Assembly: GCA_963778375.1 (NCBI GenBank)
Contig: CAVZTX010000013.1
Location: 113,740 to 177,739 of the forward strand
Direction: 5' to 3'
Origin: CAVZTX01 sp963778375
GTDB lineage: Bacteria; Chloroflexota; Ktedonobacteria; Ktedonobacterales; Ktedonobacteraceae
DNA: 64,000 bases
The notes under the pieces were generated by a model, which saw only the letters and a program-made list of their open reading frames with translations, searched no databases and was not told the DNA's origin. A program made the translations under genes and the position numbers. This document shows, piece after piece, positions 37,619 to 45,443 of this stretch (position 1 is the stretch's first letter; the number at the start of each line of letters is the position of its first letter).

Positions 37619-38422
37619 CTATCCCCTATTGCCATTAGCAAGCAATGCATTATCAACTTGGAACACACCCAGGTTCACCAGGGCCGGGCCAACATCCCCC
37701 AACGCCTTGATAATCAGTTTATGCGCATCGCCCTCGCCAATGATGGGGGAACAGAAATGCTGGCAGGTCGCGATCAGGGCGGCGAAACCTTCGAGCAGCT
37801 CTTCGCGAGGGGTGTGATCAAGTTGCGAACGGTTCGCCACTTGTAGATAACCGCTGGGAGCAATTTGTAAGCCGGAGAAGGCGGGGAATGCTGCCGAGCA
37901 ATCCTCCAGAATGTCGCGCAATACCGTCATCGCTTCTTGTGGCCCTATCAGATGTGCCACTGCCAGTGAGACGCGCCGCGTCCCTTCGACGAGCACCCGC
38001 CACTCTTGCGGCGTGGTCAATTGTTCCGCTTGAGATGATGCAACCAGACCCCCTTCAACGACACGAGGCATGTTAGGGGCTGTAACTACGCCCTGTATTT
38101 GTAGTTGTAAGAGCACGTGGTCAAAGAGCTGTTCTTGTTCGTCAGTAATGCTCTCACTGGTAACGGAGATGCCGCGCTCAAAACGTATGGTAGCTCGTGT
38201 CCACGTGGGAAGATCGGACAGGGTAGCGTTGGCATCGCCTCGATTGCTGACGATGTGGACAAGGTTGCCATAACGAAAATAGAGGTGTGCTACGCCCAGG
38301 CGGGTGGTGTTGCGTAGAGTGAGGCGACCGAACGCCTTTGAGCGTCGGATGGTATTGACGATTTTAGCCAGGTCACGTAGCGAGCCTTGCCAGGAAGAAC
38401 CCTGGGGCATAGCTTGAGTCAC
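37619..38422 (-). CDS. DUF4388/PATAN-domain protein
   Basis: A 267-residue cytosolic protein. The N-terminal ~110 residues follow the DUF4388 (PATAN) pattern: GSLRDLAKIVNTIRRSKAFGRLTLRN...LYFRYGNLVHIVS. In other bacteria this domain occurs in signalling and gliding regulators. The C-terminal part is alpha-helical with no recognised family. The start is GTG 38422, preceded by GAGAGGGCGG. The gene is convergent with cysS and divergent from the response regulator at 38851; a signalling link with that regulator is possible but not shown. Confidence 0.75.
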   Translation of the reverse strand: MTQAMPQGSSWQGSLRDLAKIVNTIRRSKAFGRLTLRNTTRLGVAHLYFRYGNLVHIVSNRGDANATLSDLPTWTRATIRFERGISVTSESITDEQEQLFDHVLLQLQIQGVVTAPNMPRVVEGGLVASSQAEQLTTPQEWRVLVEGTRRVSLAVAHLIGPQEAMTVLRDILEDCSAAFPAFSGLQIAPSGYLQVANRSQLDHTPREELLEGFAALIATCQHFCSPIIGEGDAHKLIIKALGDVGPALVNLGVFQVDNALLANGNRG

Positions 38423-38850
38423 AACGCATCACCGCCCTCTCCTGGAATGTGCAGGAGGTAAGCTGACATTAACTGATAGAATGGGACTTGTAGCACGGAA
38501 CGAAGCTCCCTGCGGGGGATGCAGGGGTAGCCGACGTCCCCACCCACTCTCCCTCGCCTCATAAAGAGGGTAACGAAATAGTCAATATTGCTATCCTATG
38601 ATACAAAGAAAGGCAGAGTACTGTCAAGCCTTTTTAGCATGAAGCCGCTTTCCAGGCGAATTGATAGAAGTTAGCAAACTCTTATAAGCACGATTATGCG
38701 AAAAAAACGCGTTCTTCTCGAAGAGTATAATAGACGTGTAACAGAATGTGGTAAAAGCACACCAGTTGTAACGATTGAGGGCTTCTCGCCAGAGCAAGGG
38801 AGAAGTCACATTACAACTGTTTTATATAACGGCGGTAATTGGAGCGGAAT
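38423..38850. promoter_or_regulatory. Intergenic region between DUF4388 gene and response regulator
   Basis: No convincing gene. It contains a TATAAT (38726-38731) upstream of the response regulator without a clear -35. AGTTGTAA (38764-38771) and TTACAACT (38812-38819) form a long-range inverted repeat enclosing CTTCTC/GAGAAG, so the leader can fold. A GC-rich stretch near 38500-38560 looks like intergenic repeat material but has no clear second copy in the window. Confidence 0.45.
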
Positions 38851-39270
38851 ATGTCAATGCCATACACTCAACAAATAGCATTACGGGAGAAACAGGCTCT
38901 TATCAAAACAATTTTAGTCGTAGAGGACGATGACGATCTCGCGGAACTCATCATGGAGATCATTCAGCAGGAAGGGCCTCGAGACAAGACTCCCTATAAG
39001 CCAGTTCTCGCAACTGACAGCATGCGGGCGCTGGAAATCAGCAGAACGATCAAACCCGATCTCTTCCTGCTTGACTATTACCTGCCACGCATGAATGGTC
39101 TTGAACTCTACGACCGTCTGCATGCCATGGAAGGGTTGGAGGAGACGCCTGCAATCTTCATGAGCGCAAACCCTCCTCGGCAGGAGATCGAGAAACGCAA
39201 TCTCATCAGTGTGAAGAAGCCATTCAATCTGAAGGACCTCTTGCACACGATTGAGAAAGTCTTAGCCTGA
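38851..39270 (+). CDS. Stand-alone response regulator receiver protein
   Basis: A 139-residue single CheY-like receiver domain without an output domain. It has the acidic pocket EDDDD near residues 25-29, the phospho-acceptor Asp75 in LFLLDYYLP and the conserved Lys in SVKKPFN. Such regulators act by protein contact in phosphorelays. The start ATG 38851 follows GGAG. No histidine kinase is in the window, though several Chloroflexota kinases are encoded elsewhere as orphans. It converges with the ABC-2 permease ten bases away. Confidence 0.9.
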   Translation: MSMPYTQQIALREKQALIKTILVVEDDDDLAELIMEIIQQEGPRDKTPYKPVLATDSMRALEISRTIKPDLFLLDYYLPRMNGLELYDRLHAMEGLEETPAIFMSANPPRQEIEKRNLISVKKPFNLKDLLHTIEKVLA

Positions 39271-39279
39271 CGTAGTCGA

Positions 39280-40221
39280 TTACTCCTTCACGTCGCGCTT
39301 CCACATTAGCCACAATGCAGTCACCGCGAAGATCGCCGCGTAGACGCCTGCAACCACCAGCGTGTGCGTGCCGTCCACCAGCGTGCCATGTGCCACGTTA
39401 TTATCTACTAAGTAGAGGGGCGCTGCGCCAATGGAGTCAACTCGGCCAGAGGTGAGCGCAACCGGCATCTGATTGAGGTTGGGTCCCAGAAAGTAGGCCG
39501 TCAGGTTCAGCCAGAAATCGCTGCCCGTCACACGGTAAGCAAGCTGCATAATGATAGTGCCAATGTTGTCAATCGGGAAGAAGATCAACGCGGCAGCTAG
39601 CCCGAATGCTAGCGAACGGCCAAGCACTGCCGCTGCCGTTGCTAACAGGATGGTCACTCCCATATTGATCAAGATGTAAAGAATAAATGTGCCTGTATCC
39701 GACCAGAATTGCGGGGTAATCGCGCTGAACGCATGCAGGTTACCCGTCACGCCTGCCACAAGAATCAATGTTAGCAAGTAGTTGAGCAGGAGACCGACCA
39801 CCAGCAGAACCAGCGCGATAATCACCACCGTCAACAATTTGGCGAAGAGCAGTTGTAGCCGACCAACGCCTCTTGAGAGCAATACGCGAATAGTGCCAAG
39901 CTGGTATTCCAGCCCTATCATGCGTGCAGTCAGGATCAGCAGGAAGAAGCCCGTGAAGACGCGAACAATGGAGAGACCTACCGATAGAATATCATAGAAG
40001 AAATGCAGCGGATCGCTATTAATACGAGTGGCTGCATTTGGAACAGTACCTTCGATGAGATAGGGTAAAATGATCACTCCTAGCAGCATGACCAGCATAA
40101 TCCAGGTCGTCCACTGGCGCATCACCTTGAAAAACTCGCCGCGCACCAGCCCGAAAAAGCTGGGCCTGGCGTTGTGTAACTGTATGTGTTTTGCTTCCAC
40201 AGTCGTGATAGTCGTGCTCAT
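39280..40221 (-). CDS. ABC-2 type transporter permease
   Basis: A 313-residue membrane protein of the ABC-2 exporter group with about six hydrophobic helices (for example IMLVMLLGVIILPYLIEG, VFTGFFLLILTARMIGLEYQLGTIRVLLSRGV, ALWLMW at the end). LEYQLGTIRVLLSRGVGR is the coupling segment usual in drug, lipid or polysaccharide exporters. It is translated behind GGAGGTGT and overlaps the ATPase stop by four bases (ATGA). Substrate unknown. Confidence 0.88.
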   Translation of the reverse strand: MSTTITTVEAKHIQLHNARPSFFGLVRGEFFKVMRQWTTWIMLVMLLGVIILPYLIEGTVPNAATRINSDPLHFFYDILSVGLSIVRVFTGFFLLILTARMIGLEYQLGTIRVLLSRGVGRLQLLFAKLLTVVIIALVLLVVGLLLNYLLTLILVAGVTGNLHAFSAITPQFWSDTGTFILYILINMGVTILLATAAAVLGRSLAFGLAAALIFFPIDNIGTIIMQLAYRVTGSDFWLNLTAYFLGPNLNQMPVALTSGRVDSIGAAPLYLVDNNVAHGTLVDGTHTLVVAGVYAAIFAVTALWLMWKRDVKE

Positions 40222-41192
40222 TGTACACCTCCTGTGCCACCATTTGTTAGCCGCAGAAAAACCTCCTCAAGGTCCTGCGTCGCCTGTGTAAGTAGATCGG
40301 GCGCGAAACCCGCTTTGACGAGGAAAAGATTGAGGTCGCGACCGCGATTGCCGGGTGCCGATGTAATCAACGCGCCATGTTCATCTAAGTGCGCGTCTTT
40401 GCCCCAGGCTTGTGCCTGTACAAGTTCAAGCGCCTCCTGCGCACGCTCCAACGTTACGGAGAACTCACCGTGTCCACTCGTGAGTTCCTCAATGGTTGAT
40501 TCAGTCACCAGTTTGCCCAGGTTGATGATGGCTACGCGGGTACAAATTTGCTGTACCTCGGTAAGCAGGTGGCTAGAAATGAAGACTGTCTTACCTTCGG
40601 CTGCCAGCCTGTGCATCAAGTCGCGCATCTCGACGATACCAGCAGGATCAAGGCCATTAGCAGGCTCGTCGAGCACAAGTAGATCGGGATCTTGCAGCAA
40701 AGCCATTGCCACACCCAGGCGCTGCTTCATGCCTAGTGAATACGTGCGCACGCGATCTTTCTGTCGATTCTGCAAGCCCACCAATTCGAGCACCTCATCG
40801 ATGCGTGACTTTGGTGCCCCACCTAGCGCGGAGCCAACAGCACGCAAATTGTCGCGTCCCGACAGGTACAGGTACAGCGCAGGCGTCTCCACCAATGCTC
40901 CGACGCGTGGCAGAATCTCGGCCCTGTTAGCGAAAACATCTCGGCCCAGAATCTCGACATTACCTCCTGTAGGTGCTATTAAGCCAAGCAGCATACGTAT
41001 AGTCGTCGTTTTGCCAGCTCCATTGGGTCCCAAAAAACCAAAGATTTCGCCCCGCCGCACATTCAGGCTCAAGTTATTCACCGCAGGCCGCTGACCATAG
41101 TGTTTCGAGAGATTGCGGATTTGTATCACTGCATCGTCAGAACGTGTCTGAGATGTATCAAATCCCGGCATAGTCATAACTCTTTCTGTCAT
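40218..41192 (-). CDS. ABC transporter ATP-binding protein (BcrA-type)
   Basis: A 324-residue ATPase of the ABC-2 exporter class. Walker A is GPNGAGKTT, the signature is YSLGMKQRLGVAMAL and Walker B is LLVLDEPANGLDP. A ~90-residue C-terminal extension is common in bacitracin/antibiotic export ATPases. It forms a two-gene operon with the permease at 39280-40221. The start is taken at 41192; an ATG five codons later is possible. Export target unknown. Confidence 0.9.
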   Translation of the reverse strand: MTERVMTMPGFDTSQTRSDDAVIQIRNLSKHYGQRPAVNNLSLNVRRGEIFGFLGPNGAGKTTTIRMLLGLIAPTGGNVEILGRDVFANRAEILPRVGALVETPALYLYLSGRDNLRAVGSALGGAPKSRIDEVLELVGLQNRQKDRVRTYSLGMKQRLGVAMALLQDPDLLVLDEPANGLDPAGIVEMRDLMHRLAAEGKTVFISSHLLTEVQQICTRVAIINLGKLVTESTIEELTSGHGEFSVTLERAQEALELVQAQAWGKDAHLDEHGALITSAPGNRGRDLNLFLVKAGFAPDLLTQATQDLEEVFLRLTNGGTGGVQ

Positions 41193-41635
41193 ACAGCTTA
41201 ACTTCCATTCCTTTCATGCATAGCAGATCATAGCAATCTGGTAATACTCTTCGTATCACCATCATAGATACGTGTATGCTCTTCCATTTGTTGTAGCGGT
41301 TGGTAAAGATAGGGTTCATGGAAAAGCCTTATTTGTGACTTTCGTCGTAATAATAGAGACACCGGTCATTCCCTTCTTATTGACAGTATATGGTCTGTTC
41401 CTATCTTCCTATGTTGTTGGTAGCAGTCTGTAGCGAGAAGGATCACTTTTACGCACTAGCATAATACCCGCAATATGTGCTTTCATATGTAGTAAGTAGC
41501 TAGTCTTTTGTCCAGTGCATATCAACCCTTGTGGACGCCCGTCGTACCCCTTTATGCACTGAAGAACCTATGCAATCGGTCGGATATTGTTCGTATCGTT
41601 ACTGCGCAGATGCAGGGAAAGGCGTGGAGCCAATC
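41193..41635. promoter_or_regulatory. Divergent intergenic region with probable promoter
   Basis: No gene seen. TTGACA at 41380-41385 with a 16-base spacer to TATCTT (41402-41407) is a plausible rightward promoter for the acetyltransferase, with a leader of ~220 bases. The reading frame upstream of the acetyltransferase start is open but has no protein similarity. Confidence 0.45.
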
Positions 41636-42148
41636 ATGGAAGTACGCATACTCACAGAAAAAGACGCGGAAGCATTCTGGAACCTCCGTCTACGAGCACT
41701 CCAGGACAACCCCGAATCATTCGGCGCATCCTACGAAGAAATCCTTGAACGTGGCATCGCCGGAGTAGCCCAGGGCCTTCGCAAGAGTGATAATACCCCA
41801 GATGACGCCACCTTTGGTGCCTTCGATGGCAAAACGTTGGTTGGTATCGCCGGATTCCGCAGAGAGCAAGAGAGCAAAAGGCATCACAAAGGCGACATCT
41901 GGGGTATGTATGTTCCGCAGGAACTGCGCGGCAAAGGCGTTGGTAAAGCCCTCTTGCAAGCCGCGATCACTTATGCCAAATCCCTATCTGATCTCGAATA
42001 CATCAACCTTGCTGTAGTGCTGACCAGCAAGGAAGCGCGTCATCTCTTTATTTCTCTCGGCTTCGAAACCTATGGCCTTGAACGCCAGGCGCTGAAGTTG
42101 CACGATCACTATTTCGACCAGGAACTTATGACACTGCGGTTGACCTGA
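41636..42148 (+). CDS. GNAT-family N-acetyltransferase
   Basis: A 171-residue acetyltransferase. The acetyl-CoA loop is VPQELRGKGVGKALLQAAI (Q/RxxGxG/A), and the strand order is normal, ending FISLGFETYGLERQALK. It probably acetylates a small amine or protein N-terminus. The start ATG 41636 follows GTGGAG and matches the usual MEVRILTEKDAE N-terminus; the earlier in-frame start adds 35 residues without similarity. It converges with the DinB gene. Confidence 0.88.
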   Translation: MEVRILTEKDAEAFWNLRLRALQDNPESFGASYEEILERGIAGVAQGLRKSDNTPDDATFGAFDGKTLVGIAGFRREQESKRHHKGDIWGMYVPQELRGKGVGKALLQAAITYAKSLSDLEYINLAVVLTSKEARHLFISLGFETYGLERQALKLHDHYFDQELMTLRLT

Positions 42149-42172
42149 GTTCGTACGAGAAGTGACAACGCA

Positions 42173-43001
42173 CTATTCATTCAATAGATGCTGTTCTGCT
42201 GATAAAACCTCCTGTACGACATGCTCTACCGACACGGTTGTTTTCGGCGATCCTCCGAAGAACGTTCCGTTTTCACTCTTTGACAGAGCCAAGGATTGGC
42301 GCAACTGCTCACTAAAGCGTCGGCTTGTCTCTTCGTAGCGAGTCAGTGGCTCTTCTGGTAAAGCCGCGTCGAGCCAGACGACGTAATAAATTTCGGCTGA
42401 TGCCAGGTGATGCAGCATCTGCCGTAAGCTCCATCCTTCGTCGGGTGGCGTCCAGTCAAGCTGTTGAGGGGTGAGTTGCTCAGCACGTTGAGCTACCAGC
42501 GCGACGACTAAATCGATCCGCCAGAGCCATGCATGTAAATCAGCAGCCGTTAGTGGCAACCAATCTTCTTCCAGAGCAGTTGCCGAGTCGGCCCATCCAT
42601 CGGTTGGGATGGGGACATTTCCCTGCTGCTGCCACAACAGCCACTGCTCCAACTGATTCAAATGGTCAAGTGCGTGATCGAGCACGCGCCGCAAAACCTT
42701 GCGAGGTGTATAGCGATGCTCACTATCGGTCGCAATCACTTCACGTGTAGGATCATGCTTGAGAAGACGTTCCAGATAGGGGCGTGCATAAGCATGCGCA
42801 GCTCTCATATGTGCAGCAACATCTTCGGGCATTGGCAATAACTCCAGAGTAAGTTTCGCTTCGGTATCCGCAACATAGCGTAACGTGGTTGTATCCAATG
42901 TCCCTGCCCTTGCACGAGTGATAATCTGAGTACGTGATTCTGCAAGTTGGGTGAGCCATTCGTGATGCTCAATGGAAGGTGTTGACGTGCGGGGTATTCA
43001 T
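42173..43001 (-). pseudogene. DinB-family protein, frameshift in the first codons
   Basis: A four-helix DinB/DUF664-type protein of about 275 residues. The body contains LLHHLASAEIYYVVWLDAALP, including the metal-binding His region. The natural start looks like ATG 43001 behind GGAGG, but that frame stops after ten codons; removing one T near 42977 joins it to IEHHEWLTQLAESRTQIITRAR and then the main frame. Without that, only a TTG start at 42898 serves. Members are metal-dependent thiol S-transferases or damage-induced proteins. Its promoter region is shared with the divergent ArsR-type gene, so it is a likely regulatory target. Confidence 0.72.
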
Positions 43002-43069
43002 CTTTCCTCCATCTTCATGTCTCAAGACTGCTACAACCAAGATCATCAGGAAATTGGTATGCACTCCTA

Positions 43070-43102
43070 TTGTAACACGGGAACATTTCGATTATAATCG
43101 AA
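43070..43102 (+). promoter_or_regulatory. Leaderless promoter and 16-bp operator of the ArsR-type gene
   Basis: TTGTAA (43070-43075), a 17-base spacer and TATAAT (43093-43098) place +1 at 43105, which is the A of the regulator's ATG, so the mRNA would be leaderless. The -10 sits inside a perfect palindrome, TTCGATTATAATCGAA (43087-43102), which fits autorepression by an ArsR-type dimer. The divergent DinB gene lies 86 bases away. Confidence 0.7.
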
Positions 43103-43104
43103 GT

Positions 43105-43800
43105 ATGAATAACACGAAGACAGATGTAAATATCGCTGCGGTTGCAGAACTGATTGCCGATCCATCGAGGGCAGTCATGCTCAACGCCTTGTTGCAGAAG
43201 CAGGCTTTGCCTGCCGGAGAACTCGCCTATCGAGCAGGCATCTCGCCACAAACAGCAAGTTCTCACCTTGCCAAGCTGGTAGCAGGTGGGTTAGTTGTGC
43301 TTACCACTCAAGGGAGGCATCGCTATTACGCGCTCGCAAGTTCGGAAGTTGCTCACGCTCTTGAGGTACTAGCAACACTTGCTCCTCCAACCCCAATTCG
43401 CACTTTGCGCGAATCGATAGTCGTAGAACACCTCCGTTTTGCGCGTACCTGCTACGATCACCTCGCCGGCAAGCTCGGCGTTGAATTGACTCTGGTACTT
43501 GTAGATTCCCATCTCTTAACAATAAATGAGCGGGACTACCAGGTGACCGAAGATGGTGTAAACTTCTTCACCAATTTCGGACTGAATCTTGAGAAGCTTC
43601 AACAGCAACGGCGAGGCTTCGCTCGCCAATGTTTAGATTGGAGCGAGCGCCGCTATCATCTCGCTGGAGGCTTAGGCGCAGCCCTACTTGAGCAGTTGCT
43701 TCAACGTCGCTGGATACAGCGCCTCCCCTCAAGCCGCGCTGTTCGCCTGACAGATGATGGTCGAGAGGGATTTCAAAGAGAATTCGGTCTCCAGATATGA
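43105..43800 (+). CDS. ArsR-family winged-helix transcriptional regulator
   Basis: A 231-residue regulator. The ArsR HTH occupies residues ~8-85 (AELIADPSRAVMLNALL...LAYRAGISPQTASSHLAKLVAGGLVVLTTQGRHRYYAL). The C-terminal ~130 residues are a second domain common in this subfamily, with a conserved CYDHLAGKLGVEL element. Some members bind metals through Cys/His, and Cys here lie in ARTCYDH and ARQCLDW. The start is ATG 43105; an upstream frame without a ribosome site adds 42 residues. The promoter carries a 16-bp palindrome, so it most likely represses itself and the divergent DinB gene. Confidence 0.88.
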   Translation: MNNTKTDVNIAAVAELIADPSRAVMLNALLQKQALPAGELAYRAGISPQTASSHLAKLVAGGLVVLTTQGRHRYYALASSEVAHALEVLATLAPPTPIRTLRESIVVEHLRFARTCYDHLAGKLGVELTLVLVDSHLLTINERDYQVTEDGVNFFTNFGLNLEKLQQQRRGFARQCLDWSERRYHLAGGLGAALLEQLLQRRWIQRLPSSRAVRLTDDGREGFQREFGLQI

Positions 43801-43834
43801 TCTACAAAAACGCTTGTGATCAAAGCCCGAATCT

Positions 43835-44446
43835 TCATCCGCTTCTTTTGAAGACTGATCGGACTGCTAGGTAAAGCAAACTGCTCATACCTACAAAAGC
43901 AGTTGTCCCTATGAGAAGAGGACGGCTAGAAATGGGTTGGGGTGGTGCGGGTATGATTGCCAGTTCCTCTTTTGTGGTCGCGTGTCGGCGGGCCAGTTCG
44001 AGTTTCAGGCTTTCCTCGCCTTTTTCCATCGCCCAGCGATGATTGGCGGAGAAGATGGGTTTCATGATGAATGAGAAGTAACGTAGGAGGGGTTTCTCGG
44101 CAAGAATCTTCCAGTCGTAAGTGATATTTACCTCGGGGCCGTCTTGCTCAAATGTCCAGATGCCGCGACCATCGAAGTCGCCCCAGGCTACCAGAGTAAA
44201 GTCATCTTCGCTTACTTCGGTAACACGGAAATTCCAGCGCAAGGTGTAGGGTAGCCAGCCTTTAGTATAGAGGCTGACAACTCTGCCTAACCCCCGCTCA
44301 ACGCCAGGTTCCAATACCTTGACATCTAAATAGACTGAAGGCCACCAGCGCACCAGATCTTCCGCATCGCCGATAATGTCAGAAACTTCTTTTATGGTGC
44401 CTTTCACGCGCCAATGCGTGATAAAGTGGTATTCATTACTTGCCAT
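43835..44446 (-). CDS. SRPBCC-family protein with C-terminal membrane segment
   Basis: A 203-residue protein. The first ~145 residues match the SRPBCC/polyketide cyclase fold (ITHWRVKGTIKEVSDIIGDAEDLVRWWPSVYLDVKVLEPG), a lipid- or polyketide-binding cavity. A proline-rich linker and a hydrophobic stretch (LLIGTTAFVGMSSLLYLAVRSVF) end the protein, implying a tail anchor in the membrane. The start follows AAGGAG. Ligand unknown. It converges with the ArsR-type gene. Confidence 0.8.
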   Translation of the reverse strand: MASNEYHFITHWRVKGTIKEVSDIIGDAEDLVRWWPSVYLDVKVLEPGVERGLGRVVSLYTKGWLPYTLRWNFRVTEVSEDDFTLVAWGDFDGRGIWTFEQDGPEVNITYDWKILAEKPLLRYFSFIMKPIFSANHRWAMEKGEESLKLELARRHATTKEELAIIPAPPQPISSRPLLIGTTAFVGMSSLLYLAVRSVFKRSG

Positions 44447-44601
44447 AGTCTGCTCCTTCTCTTTGTATTGCTTGTTGCATAAGTTTCACCTACTTTTTTT
44501 TATGGGAATTCTCCGTTCCTATCCTGCTTGTTCAGATAAACGTAATAGCTCCAAATTTGGATTACTGCGTGATGATGGTAAACTCAATGAGGAGGTAATC
44601 T

Positions 44602-45387
44602 ATGAAAGTCATGTCCTTGCATTCTCAATATGAGATAGCAGGATTCTTACGCAAAAATCCCTTTCTCCATCTCTACTCCCTTGGAGACCTGGATGACTTC
44701 TTTTGGTCCTACACGACCTGGTATGCATTGAAAGACCGGCAGCAGATTACGCAACTGGCGCTGCTCTATACTGGAACACTCCTACCGATTTTGCTCGGCC
44801 TGACCGAGGAGCCGACCGACCAGATGCGTGAATTGCTCCAATCAATCCTTCATCTCTTGCCAATCCGTTTGTACGCGCACTTGAGCGGAGATCTTGCGAC
44901 AGTTTTTGCTCATAATTATCATGTTCACTTACATGGGGCGCATTACAAAATGGGATTGATGCACAAAGAACGGGTGGAGACGATTGACACCACTCGGGTC
45001 GTGCCATTATCCACCTCGGATGTTGATGAACTTGAGGCGCTATATCGTTTGAGTTATCCTGGAAACTCGTTCGATCCACGCATGCTCGAAACTGGTTGTT
45101 ACTATGGCATGCGGCAGGGGAAGGAACTGGTGAGTGTGGCAGGTATTCATGTCTATTCTCCGCGCTACAAAGTTGCGGCTTTGGGGAACGTCACAACACA
45201 TTCTGCTTATCGAGGTCAAGGCTTAGCAACGATTGTTTGCGCGAAGCTATGCCAAGCATTGCTACAGACGGTTGATTATATTGGATTGAACGTCAAAGCG
45301 GATAATCTTAGTGCAATCCATACCTATGAGCGTTTGGGATTTGAGTATATAGCAACCTATGAGGAATGTGCGCTGGAACGTAAGTAG
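44602..45387 (+). CDS. GNAT-family N-acetyltransferase, two-domain form
   Basis: A 261-residue protein starting behind GGAGGT. The C-terminal half is a GNAT domain with the acetyl-CoA loop THSAYRGQGLATIVCAKL and the closing NLSAIHTYERLGFEYIATYEECAL. The N-terminal half (residues 1-125) is a separate domain starting MKVMSLHSQYEIAGFLRKNPFLHLYSLGDLDDFFW, known from two-domain GNAT proteins of Chloroflexota and Firmicutes. The substrate is unknown. Confidence 0.85.
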   Translation: MKVMSLHSQYEIAGFLRKNPFLHLYSLGDLDDFFWSYTTWYALKDRQQITQLALLYTGTLLPILLGLTEEPTDQMRELLQSILHLLPIRLYAHLSGDLATVFAHNYHVHLHGAHYKMGLMHKERVETIDTTRVVPLSTSDVDELEALYRLSYPGNSFDPRMLETGCYYGMRQGKELVSVAGIHVYSPRYKVAALGNVTTHSAYRGQGLATIVCAKLCQALLQTVDYIGLNVKADNLSAIHTYERLGFEYIATYEECALERK

Positions 45388-45409
45388 CACAGCAATAGCG
45401 CTACTTTTT
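45382..45409 (+). terminator. Terminator hairpin after the two-domain GNAT gene
   Basis: AAGTAGC (45382-45388) pairs with GCTACTT (45400-45406) around an 11-base loop, followed by further T residues. It overlaps the stop codon at 45385-45387. Weak stem but well placed as an intrinsic terminator. Confidence 0.45.
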
Positions 45410-45443
45410 ATACAAGACCAAGCAACCAATATGTCACTATGTG

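Noticed and set aside
40186..41094. 302-codon frame antisense to the ABC ATPase
   Set aside because: Shadow of a clear ATPase gene on the other strand; Ser/Arg/Pro-rich composition typical of such shadows.
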